A stretch of 64,000 nucleotides of DNA from Ruania halotolerans (GTDB lineage: Bacteria; Actinomycetota; Actinomycetes; Actinomycetales; Beutenbergiaceae): positions 620,001-684,000 of the forward strand of contig NZ_CP088017.1 of the NCBI RefSeq assembly GCF_021049285.1, given 5' to 3'. Below are positions 7,565 to 14,975 of the stretch, in pieces. A program made the translations under genes and the position numbers. The notes below the pieces were generated by a model. It did not search any database. It had not been told where the DNA came from and saw only the letters and a program-made list of their open reading frames with translations. The first letter of the stretch is position 1. Every line of letters starts with the position of its first letter.

Positions 7565-10500
7565 GAGGTGGTCTGCTCCTCGCTCGCGAGCAATGGATCC
7601 CACACCCGCCGGGACAGCGCCCCCAGTCGTGTGGTCTCCTCCGGGAAGCGCGTGCGGTCCTGCTCCGACGGCGTCCCCGCCACCTGCTCCACGCTCGCAC
7701 TCTCCCCAAAGCACAGGAGGTGGAAGGCATCATCACCCTGGTAGTCGAACCGCCAATTCCGGCGCACCTGTTCCAGCGCGGAGTCGGCGCTGGCGCCACG
7801 CGAGCGGGCGCTCGCGTACCGCTGCGCCGCCTTCGGTGGGATGGGCAGCGGCATCCGCGACGCTTCGGCATGCAGCGCCACCAGGTCGGCGAGCACCGCC
7901 CGCGGATCTGCCGGCGGGCGGAGGTGGCTGGCCGTCGCCGCCGGGGCGTCCTCGCCGTACCTGGTGCTCTCACCTCGGCCGATGGTCACGGTGTGCCAGG
8001 CACGGTCCGGCTCGGTCACCGCCAACGCCAGCACCTGCACCCATGCCCGCAGGCGATGCTTGGCCCCGAGCTTGGAGTACTCCGCCCGCACCACCCGATC
8101 GCCATGCACGCCAGGCACGGTCCCGGCGACGAGCACGGATCCGGCCTCGGCCAGCACGTCCGTCCCGACAGCGCTGCCCACGCGCGCCGCCTCGGTGGCC
8201 ATGGCGTGGATCGGACGAATCCGCTCCATCACCTCCAGCAGGGCCGCGTTCCCCAGCTGCCGCGGGGGCATCTTCCCGCGGCGCCACTCCGCCTGGAACG
8301 CCTGCCTCGGCTCCGCCCCTGCCAGCACCGCAGTGAGGATGCGGTCCCCCGCTGCCCAGGAGTCCAGCGGCCCCGCGCTCAGTGGCAGGCGCTCGTCCAC
8401 GTCGTCCTCGTCGCGCAGCAACAGCACACCCAGGCGTCGCCGGACGAACCATTTGGCGGGATGCTCGAGCAGTTCCACCAGCTCGTCCAAGTCGAGCACG
8501 GGACGATCGACCGTGCTCAGGCCCGCATCGCCCCGGCCACTAGCAGGGCCAGCCTCGCCCGCCACGGACGTTCCGCCGTCGGGAATCGGTAACGGTTCGG
8601 TGACCAGGACGCCCGGGGTGATTCGCTCACCTCGCCCGGCTCGGGCGCCGCGGAACGCGGCCACGTCGAAACTGAACGGGCCCGGTGCACCGAGCGCCCC
8701 CGGGATGAACGCGCGCTCGTCCACTGTCTGGAGCGGATGGCGGGTCACCACCCGCTCGCGGACCGGCCCGCCGCCGCCCGGTGCGGTCGCGATCCGGTCC
8801 AGCGCATCCACCAGTTCGGCCACCGGCACCGCGGGCGGTCTGGGTGCGCCGTTGCGTTCGTCGGCGCCGGTGTGCACTACCACCAAGTGCTCGCCGGCGG
8901 CGGTGATCGCATCCAGGAAGATCTGCCGGTCCTCGCTGCGCAGGTCACGCTCGCCCAGGCCGGGGTCCCGGGCCAGCAGATCGTCCCCGCTCGGCGTGGG
9001 GGAGCGGGGGAAGGCACCGTCATCCATCCCCAGCAGGCACACCACGCGGTGCGGGACGGCCCGCATCGGCTCCAGCGAGCACACCGTCAGCGCCCCCGTT
9101 CGAAAGCCCGAGCGGGTGGGACGGCCTGCCAGGCGATCGGCGAGCAGCGCGCGCACGTCGGCCAGCAGCAATGCCGACTCGTCGGCGCTCGATCCCTGCA
9201 CCGCTCCCGATTCCCGCACCCCGGCGAGGACCCGGCGCGCGTGGATCGTCTGCCACGGCTCCTCCGGTTCGGTCAGCAGGGTCACAGCGTCCTCGAGCGT
9301 GTCCAACCAGTGGTGCAGCGAGTGCGCACCATCGAGCCTGGCCAGGAGATGGGTGAGCCGGCCGAGCAACTCGGCGAACCGGCCGGCGACGTCCACATCG
9401 GTGGAGCCGACATCGTCCACCGGCAGCGCCGCCCCCACGTAACGCGAGTCCTCCTCCGCCATCGCCACCCCGAGCAGCACGCGATCCAAGGCAGCATCCC
9501 AGGTGCCTTGCCGGACCGAGGGGTCGATACCGTACCGGGCGCGACGGGTGCCGTCCTCGCCCCAATGCACCCCCACCTCGACGGCCCAGGTGCGCCAACG
9601 ATTCAGATCGTCCTCAGACAGCCGGAACCGGCGCCGTACCGGGGTCGATGCCGCCAGATCCAGCACGTCCGGGGCGCTCACGCGGCTGTCTGCGAGCCGT
9701 AGCAGTGTCTCCACCACGGCGAGCACCGGGTTCGTGCTGCGTGCCCCGCGGTCGGCGAGGCTGACCCGCAACTGCTGACCCGGATGGACGTCGGTGCTGC
9801 CCTCGGCCGCGGCGCCGAACGTTGCCGTGATCAGCGGGGCGAAGGTGTCCACATCCGGGCACATCACCACCACGTCCCGGGGCTCGAGGCTCGGATCGGC
9901 GGCGAACAAACCGGTGAGGACTTCGCGGAGCACCTCCACCTGGCGTGCCCGGCCGTGGCAACTGTGCACCTGCACGCTGCGGTCATCCTCGCCGATGGGA
10001 CGAGTCTCCGGTTCCGGCTGGTCCTCGCGCAGCGAGCGCTGCAACCGCCCCAGCAGCGTGGCCGGGGGCTCCGGTGCCGGATGGTGGTACGCCATGGACG
10101 GTCCCTGCCTCACCCGGTGCTGCAACTCGGTGGCATCGCTGCCCATCGAGATGAGCAACGGATGCCGGGCCGCCGGTTCCTGGTCCGCCCGGCGAACCCC
10201 GGGCAGCGGCATGCCGGCGACGGCGTCCCACACCACCGGGGAGGGGTGCGGCAGCCAGAGGTGAACCTCCCGGTGCGCGGCGAGGCCGCGGAGCACCCGG
10301 AGTTGGTCTTCCGGCAGACGGGTGGGGCCGAACACCGAGAGCCGGTCGGGCAGGTCCACCCGGCCGGGGTCGGCCTCGAGCACCGTCAGCGCCGCGGTCA
10401 AGGTCTCGGCCGGACTCGGGGAGCCGAGGTGCTCGCGCACCCGCCGCCACAGGGCCGGCTGCCAAATGAGGTCGTCCGGGACGGGGGCACCGTAGCCGTC

Positions 10501-11058
10501 GGTGTCACTCCCCTCGAGCCATGCCGTCACGAGGTCCGGGCGCTGGTGGGCGTAGGCGGAGAACGATCTGGCGATCCGCTGAGCCAGCGCCACCCGCCGG
10601 GACCGGCGAACGGTATCGACATTCCCGCCACCGTTCTGGCGCACACTGTTCAGCCCGTCGGGTGTGCCGGGCCCCCCGCCGACGTACCGGGCCAGGGGAG
10701 CAGCCCAGTCCTCATCCAGACAAGCGTCGACCGTCTCCAGCACCGGCCACACCAGCCGGGCCGAGCGCCACGGGTCCTCGTCCGGGTCGATTCCGGTGGC
10801 GGCCCCGAGCACGGCCTGCACCAGCCGCCCGGGTGAGTCGAACCGGACGTTCGCGCACACGCCTGCCTGACCTGCGCCGTCGGGAACTCCGAGATGGTGC
10901 GACAGACGCTGCGCCAACCACCGTTCGATCCCGCGCGTGGGAACGGCCACCACATCCGGGGTGAACGGGTCCTCCGGGGGCTCGGCAAGCACCTCGGCAA
11001 GCGGCGCCACCAGCGCGTCAGTGCGCTCGGAGCGGTGGATGTGCAGCACGTCGGCCAT
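7561..11058 (-). CDS. recC: Exodeoxyribonuclease V subunit gamma (RecC)
   Basis: RecC is the scaffold and Chi-recognition subunit of RecBCD; it resembles a helicase but lacks working ATPase motifs, and none is visible here. The N-terminus LHIHRSERTDALV and the PTRGIERWLAQRLSHHLG segment are characteristic, as are the central VHSCHGRARQVEVLREVL and VVMCPDVDTFAPLI segments and RVVCLLGMDDGAFPR. Length is about 1165 residues. I placed the start at the ATG at 11058 (MADVLHIHRSERTD) because RecC homology begins there; an in-frame start 21 bases upstream at 11079 is possible. It is first in the recC-recB-recD operon, and divergent from the lactonase gene with about 70 bp between. RecBCD rather than AdnAB alone indicates the main end-resection machine of this organism. 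Confidence 0.95.
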   Translation of the reverse strand: MADVLHIHRSERTDALVAPLAEVLAEPPEDPFTPDVVAVPTRGIERWLAQRLSHHLGVPDGAGQAGVCANVRFDSPGRLVQAVLGAATGIDPDEDPWRSARLVWPVLETVDACLDEDWAAPLARYVGGGPGTPDGLNSVRQNGGGNVDTVRRSRRVALAQRIARSFSAYAHQRPDLVTAWLEGSDTDGYGAPVPDDLIWQPALWRRVREHLGSPSPAETLTAALTVLEADPGRVDLPDRLSVFGPTRLPEDQLRVLRGLAAHREVHLWLPHPSPVVWDAVAGMPLPGVRRADQEPAARHPLLISMGSDATELQHRVRQGPSMAYHHPAPEPPATLLGRLQRSLREDQPEPETRPIGEDDRSVQVHSCHGRARQVEVLREVLTGLFAADPSLEPRDVVVMCPDVDTFAPLITATFGAAAEGSTDVHPGQQLRVSLADRGARSTNPVLAVVETLLRLADSRVSAPDVLDLAASTPVRRRFRLSEDDLNRWRTWAVEVGVHWGEDGTRRARYGIDPSVRQGTWDAALDRVLLGVAMAEEDSRYVGAALPVDDVGSTDVDVAGRFAELLGRLTHLLARLDGAHSLHHWLDTLEDAVTLLTEPEEPWQTIHARRVLAGVRESGAVQGSSADESALLLADVRALLADRLAGRPTRSGFRTGALTVCSLEPMRAVPHRVVCLLGMDDGAFPRSPTPSGDDLLARDPGLGERDLRSEDRQIFLDAITAAGEHLVVVHTGADERNGAPRPPAVPVAELVDALDRIATAPGGGGPVRERVVTRHPLQTVDERAFIPGALGAPGPFSFDVAAFRGARAGRGERITPGVLVTEPLPIPDGGTSVAGEAGPASGRGDAGLSTVDRPVLDLDELVELLEHPAKWFVRRRLGVLLLRDEDDVDERLPLSAGPLDSWAAGDRILTAVLAGAEPRQAFQAEWRRGKMPPRQLGNAALLEVMERIRPIHAMATEAARVGSAVGTDVLAEAGSVLVAGTVPGVHGDRVVRAEYSKLGAKHRLRAWVQVLALAVTEPDRAWHTVTIGRGESTRYGEDAPAATASHLRPPADPRAVLADLVALHAEASRMPLPIPPKAAQRYASARSRGASADSALEQVRRNWRFDYQGDDAFHLLCFGESASVEQVAGTPSEQDRTRFPEETTRLGALSRRVWDPLLASEEQTTS

Positions 11059-11129
11059 GCTACGGCGCACCCCCGACATCGCGGTGACGACCGAGTGCCG
11101 CAGGACGCGCCGTCTGCCAGGCTGTATCC

Positions 11130-12032
11130 ATGGTCGAACCTTTCACTGAGTCCGGCGCCGAACTGCGCCGCCTGTACACCGGCAGTGTCTGGGCCGAGGG
11201 CCCCGTCTGGCTCCCCGGTCCGAGCGCGCAGGGCCGGGTCCGCTGGAGCGACATCCCGAACAACCGGATCCTCGAGCACGAGGTGGCCGCGGGCCGCACC
11301 CGCGTCTACGCCAAGGACGCCGAGTACACGAACGGCCGCACGCTCGACCGGGGCGGCGCCGTCGTGCAGTGCTCGCACGGGCGGCGGGCCGTGGAACGGG
11401 ACAATCCCGACAGTGATGCGTCGGCTCCGATCACACTCGTGGATTCCTGGCAGGGCCACCGCCTCAACTCCCCGAACGATGTGGTGGTCGCCTCCGACGG
11501 CGCGATCTGGTTCACTGACCCGCCATACGGGATCCTCTCGAATAAGGAGGGTCGCGAGGCACCGCAGGAGTACGACGGCTGCTACGTCTTCCGGCTGGAC
11601 GAAGCCACCGGCGAGGTGGCCGCCGTGATCACCGACATGATCTACCCGAACGGGCTCGCCTTCTCCCCGGATGAGTCAATCCTCTATGTCTCCGACACCG
11701 GTGATGAGGCCGGGCACATCCGTGCCTATGACGTGCAGCGTCCCGACGGCGGCCCGCCCCAATGCGTGAACCCTCGCCTGTTCGCCACGGTCCGCCCGGG
11801 CGCCCCGGACGGGTTCCGGGTGGATACCGAGGGCCGGATCTGGACGTCCGCCGGGGACGGGGTGCAGATCTACTCGCCCTCCGGTGATCACCTGGGGCTC
11901 ATCGAGGTGCCGGAGAAGGTCTCGAACGTGTGCTTCGGCGGCGACGACGGCCACGACCTGTTCATCACAGCCACCACCAGCCTGTACACGATCCGCGTCA
12001 CGGCCACTGAGGCTCCCCGCCCCACTGTGTGA
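11130..12032 (+). CDS. SMP-30/gluconolactonase/LRE family beta-propeller hydrolase
   Basis: A 300-residue six-bladed beta-propeller of the SMP-30/gluconolactonase family; known members hydrolyse sugar or other lactones with one divalent metal. Metal-site signatures visible are the N-terminal EGPVW (Glu), SPNDVVVASDGAIWFTDP (Asn, Asp) and YPNGLAFSPDESILYVSDT (Asn-Gly and Asp). The length is normal. It has no signal peptide, so it is probably cytosolic. It stands alone, divergent from recC and convergent with the isochorismatase operon, from which it is separated by a large inverted repeat. Substrate is unknown; a sugar lactonase is the usual guess. Confidence 0.85.
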   Translation: MVEPFTESGAELRRLYTGSVWAEGPVWLPGPSAQGRVRWSDIPNNRILEHEVAAGRTRVYAKDAEYTNGRTLDRGGAVVQCSHGRRAVERDNPDSDASAPITLVDSWQGHRLNSPNDVVVASDGAIWFTDPPYGILSNKEGREAPQEYDGCYVFRLDEATGEVAAVITDMIYPNGLAFSPDESILYVSDTGDEAGHIRAYDVQRPDGGPPQCVNPRLFATVRPGAPDGFRVDTEGRIWTSAGDGVQIYSPSGDHLGLIEVPEKVSNVCFGGDDGHDLFITATTSLYTIRVTATEAPRPTV

Positions 12033-12077
12033 CGGCCAGGATCTGCCCGCACGAGCACCGGGGTGAACCCGCACGAG

Positions 12078-12139
12078 CACCGGGGGTGAAGTTGACGTCG
12101 ACTATCGGCGCATAACCGACGTCAACTTCACCCCCGGTG
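12078..12139. repeat. Perfect 23-bp inverted repeat with 16-base loop between convergent genes
   Basis: The arm at 12078-12100 (CACCGGGGGTGAAGTTGACG plus TCG) is exactly complementary to 12117-12139, with a 16-base spacer. A direct repeat of the core CCGCACGAGCACCGGGG occurs twice just upstream (about 12048 and 12069) and runs into the left arm. It lies between two convergent genes, so it could act as a two-way transcription terminator. However, there is no T-tract, and the arms are longer and more exact than needed, which fits a mobile hairpin repeat equally well. Confidence 0.7.
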
Positions 12140-12183
12140 GCCAGTGGCGGTCTCGACGGCGAGCGAGCCTCGATCGAACGGGC

Positions 12184-12954
12184 TCACGACTGCTCCCGCA
12201 GCGCCACCGTCAGGTCCGAACCCAATGCGGTGAACCCGAAGCACTGCCGCACGTTGTACACGGTCGCCTGCATGCAGAACTGAGGACTCGTGGTGCCAAC
12301 GGCGTCCTCCAGCATCACCACGTCATACCCCAGATTCGCGGCGTCCATCAGGGTGGCGAGCACGCATTGATCGGCGTTCACTCCCGCCAGCAGCAGCGTG
12401 TCCACCCGCAGGTTCCGCAGGATCGAGTCCAGCGGAGTGTCCGGGAACCCGCTCATCCGGTACTTGTCCACCCGCACATCGCCGGCGTCGATGGTCAGTT
12501 CGTCCACGACGGCCGCGGCCCAGGCCCCCGAGGTCAGCACCGGAGTTCCGGAGCGGATGGTGGAGCCGATGCCACCCCCTGTGCCATCGCCGTCGTAGAC
12601 GTGGCGCACTCCCGGCGGAAGGTTCGCTTGGTCGGGCCGGTTGCCCCAGTTCACCCAGACCACCGGCACGTCCACGGCGCGCAGCTCCGGAAGTAGCGCG
12701 GCGAGCGGCTCGATCGGTGCTCGTGCACCGCTGATATCCACGCCGATCCCGGACAACCATCCGTTCGGGTGGCAGAAGTCGTTCTGCATGTCCACCACCA
12801 CCACGGCGGTCCGCGCCAGGTCCAGGGTGAGTCGTTGTGGCTGGGCCGCCAGGGTGAGGGGATTCTCGGGGCGCGCGGGACGGCGCAGGTCTACCGCATC
12901 GGCGGTCAGCCCCCAGCTATTGCGCATGGCGGCGGATGTCGTGGCGAGGGTCAT
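12184..12954 (-). CDS. Isochorismatase-like cysteine hydrolase
   Basis: A 256-residue member of the isochorismatase-like hydrolase family, which cleaves amide bonds with an Asp-Lys-Cys triad. The triad is visible: Asp in VVVDMQNDFCHPNG, Lys in VDKYRMSGF and Cys in NADQCVLATLMDAANLGY. Family members with this architecture include biuret hydrolase, ureidoacrylate hydrolase (RutB) and N-carbamoylsarcosine amidase. Its ATG overlaps the stop of the upstream amidase as ATGA, so the two are one operon. The pairing with an AtzH-amidase suggests stepwise amide or ureide hydrolysis. The exact substrate is not decided by sequence. An in-frame extension to 13386 lies inside the amidase gene and is rejected. 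Confidence 0.85.
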   Translation of the reverse strand: MTLATTSAAMRNSWGLTADAVDLRRPARPENPLTLAAQPQRLTLDLARTAVVVVDMQNDFCHPNGWLSGIGVDISGARAPIEPLAALLPELRAVDVPVVWVNWGNRPDQANLPPGVRHVYDGDGTGGGIGSTIRSGTPVLTSGAWAAAVVDELTIDAGDVRVDKYRMSGFPDTPLDSILRNLRVDTLLLAGVNADQCVLATLMDAANLGYDVVMLEDAVGTTSPQFCMQATVYNVRQCFGFTALGSDLTVALREQS

Positions 12955-14525
12955 CGGTTCTCCAGCAGGTCGAGCAGGGCGAGGTCGGCGCCGGGAGGAC
13001 CGATCAGGCCCAGCCCGGCCGGAAGTGGACCGACACGTGGCAGCGGCGCACTCACCTGCGGCAGTCCGGCGAGGGAGGCGAGGCAGGTCAGCCGCAGCGT
13101 CCCGGCCCGGGTATGGGCGATCTCCGTGGCGTCGGCGTCTCGGCGGGGAGCCGGTGCCGATGTCGTGGGCAGGGCGAGGGCCGCGCCGTCGAGCAGGTCC
13201 AGAAGTCGGTCGCGCGCATCGGTGAGCGTGCGGCGCGCGGCGCTCACGTCTGCGGGGTCGGTGGTGGCACCGGCGCGGAAACGCTCCCGCACGGCCGGTT
13301 CGAGGGTGTCGGCGTGCGCGGTCACGAAGTCGCCGTGCAGCTCCCACGCCTCGGCCTGCTGCACCGTCCGGAACGCGGCGAACCAAGTGTCGAGTGCGTC
13401 GGGGTCGATCGCCGCGGTGTGGACGGGGTGATCGAGGGCGCGCACCGCGGCGAGGGTGGCCAGCCGGGTCTCCTCGTCGGCCAGGTCGAACAGCGCCGGG
13501 GCCACCGCCACGGCGGTGAGTGCCGCCGGTGCCGGTGGGACCAGGGCACGTGCTGCCGTCCGTAACATGTCCAGATCCCGGGTGAGCAGACCCGCGGTGT
13601 CGAAGGATGTGGCGAGCCCTACGAGACCATCGCGAGGGACGGCGTCGTGGGTGGTGCGCAGGCCGTACAGGCCGCAGTAGGCGGCCGGCACCCGGATGGA
13701 GCCGGCGGTGTCGGTGCCGAGCCCGATCGTGGCCACTCCGGCGGCCACAGCGGCGGCGGGACCGCTCGTGGAGCCGCCGGTGATGTGGCCAGGGGCGGCG
13801 GCGTTCGGGGGAGTGCCGTAGTGGGAGTTCGTTCCGGCGAGGGAGAACGCCAGCTCGTCGGTGTGCGCCAGGCCGATGACGTCGGCCCCCGCCTCGAGCA
13901 GGAGCGTGACGGCGCCCGCGTGGTCAGGTTGCACGGGTGCCGTCTCCAGCCAGGCCGGCGTGCCGGCCCCGATGCGGTGGCCGCCGACGGCGAACAGGTC
14001 CTTGACGGCGACGCTCGCCCCGGCCAGTGGTCCGCCGGGTGTGCCCTCGGCGAGGGGTTTCGTTCCTGGGGCCACCCGCCAGATCGTGGGGTCGGTCAGA
14101 GCTGCCGGATCTGTAACGCGGGGTGTCTCGGGTGCCCCCGAGACGTGTGCCGCGATCACCTGCCACCCGCGGCCACCGCGTTGCCACACCTGAGTCTGCA
14201 CCCCGGTGCCGCCCGCGATGCGCTCATTTTCGGCCACTACCAGGGCGTGGTCGCCGAGGTCGCGTACGTGCACGCGGAGTAGGTGTCGGGCCGGTGCTCC
14301 GCCGCGGCCTGCGCGGAATGCGGCGATGTGCGCGTGGCCCACGGTGGTGGCGTCCGCATCCGAGCGCAGCGTCTCGGCGCCGGGTGCGAACAGGGCGTCC
14401 AGAGCCGGAACGTCATCGGACATCAGCGCCCGCTCATAGGCCCAGAAGGCAGTACGCAAGGCGGTATCGGGCCACCCGTCCGGGGTCTGAGTGGTCGCGG
14501 GGCTCGCCGTGGTGGTGGTGCTCAC
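12951..14525 (-). CDS. AtzH-like domain fused to amidase-signature hydrolase
   Basis: A 524-residue two-domain enzyme. Residues about 15-135 resemble the small NTF2-like AtzH/DUF3225 fold (AFWAYERALMSDDVPALDALF ... QVIAAHVSG). Residues about 150-520 are an amidase-signature hydrolase with the Ser-cisSer-Lys triad: Lys in VAVKDLF, cis-Ser in GGSTSGPAAAV and nucleophile Ser in DTAGSIRVPA. Known: AtzH is a separate subunit near AtzE/AtzF in s-triazine and ureide degradation; here it is fused to the amidase. The start is a GTG preceded by a candidate operator (14544-14564). The gene is first in an operon with the isochorismatase-like hydrolase. Likely role is deamidation of a urea- or carbamoyl-type intermediate in the cytosol; substrate unknown. 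Confidence 0.83.
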   Translation of the reverse strand: MSTTTTASPATTQTPDGWPDTALRTAFWAYERALMSDDVPALDALFAPGAETLRSDADATTVGHAHIAAFRAGRGGAPARHLLRVHVRDLGDHALVVAENERIAGGTGVQTQVWQRGGRGWQVIAAHVSGAPETPRVTDPAALTDPTIWRVAPGTKPLAEGTPGGPLAGASVAVKDLFAVGGHRIGAGTPAWLETAPVQPDHAGAVTLLLEAGADVIGLAHTDELAFSLAGTNSHYGTPPNAAAPGHITGGSTSGPAAAVAAGVATIGLGTDTAGSIRVPAAYCGLYGLRTTHDAVPRDGLVGLATSFDTAGLLTRDLDMLRTAARALVPPAPAALTAVAVAPALFDLADEETRLATLAAVRALDHPVHTAAIDPDALDTWFAAFRTVQQAEAWELHGDFVTAHADTLEPAVRERFRAGATTDPADVSAARRTLTDARDRLLDLLDGAALALPTTSAPAPRRDADATEIAHTRAGTLRLTCLASLAGLPQVSAPLPRVGPLPAGLGLIGPPGADLALLDLLENR

Positions 14526-14543
14526 GCGCCGACGCTAACCGCC

Positions 14544-14564
14544 GGTGTTGATGAGACGAACATC
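14544..14564. promoter_or_regulatory. Candidate XRE-cupin operator, site 1
   Basis: GGTGTT-n9-AACATC, with GATGAGACG as the middle. Spacing and half-sites match the sites at 18807-18827 (AATGTT-n9-AACATT) and 28824-28844 (AATGTT-n9-AACATT). It begins 19 bases upstream of the amidase start, where a repressor would block transcription or initiation. Confidence 0.5.
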
Positions 14565-14727
14565 GGTCACGAAGTTCTTACCTGGTTGAAACATCTCTCG
14601 GTCGCTCAGGTTGGCGGCAGCCGGAACCAGTCAACTCTGCGCTCCAGGCTCGCGTGCCGTCCGCCGGTGGCGTGCTGCCTTTTTGGTCGGATGCATTCGC
14701 AAGCCACCCTCGCCGCCACTTCGATGT

Positions 14728-14801
14728 TTCTGCCTTCTGCCTTCTGCCTTCTGCCTTCTGCGTGACTGCCTGACTGCCTGACTGCCTTCTGCCTGACTGC
14801 C
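14728..14801. repeat. Short tandem repeats TTCTGCC and TGACTGCC
   Basis: Five units of 7 bases (TTCTGCC, last one ending in G) at 14728-14762 are followed by three 8-base TGACTGCC units, then one TTCTGCC and one TGACTGCC. The two unit types share the CTGCC core, as expected from slippage. It lies in a non-coding stretch. Confidence 0.85.
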
Positions 14802-14975
14802 ATGGTCCGCGTATCCGGCTTCCCGCTGGGGCGGGTCTCTGGAATCCGCTGGGGCGGCGCAGTTCCCGCTGATCAGCGCTGAGTTGCGGTCTGTTAGCGG
14901 CACCACATCCTGACGCACATCCTCTCTGACCTGGGCAGACAGGTGAATGTCAGGGGTCGGTGATCGAATATCGGT

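Larger units (their letters stand above)
14526..14975. other. Divergent intergenic region, amidase / HNH gene
   Basis: No gene is supported in these 450 bases. The left end carries a candidate operator of the XRE-cupin regulator (14544-14564). The middle carries a simple tandem repeat (14728-14801). Frames running across the repeat translate to low-complexity peptides and look spurious. The right end should hold the promoter of the HNH gene, but I see no clear -10/-35 pair. Confidence 0.6.

Noticed and set aside
13647-14282. A 211-codon plus-strand frame antisense to the amidase
   Set aside because: The amidase has its full catalytic triad in the other strand; this frame is Gly/Arg-rich and has no features.
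14728-14801. Possible coding of a QKAEGRRQ-type repetitive peptide on the minus strand
   Set aside because: The peptide is the product of a 7/8-base repeat that does not keep frame, with no homology or ribosome binding site.
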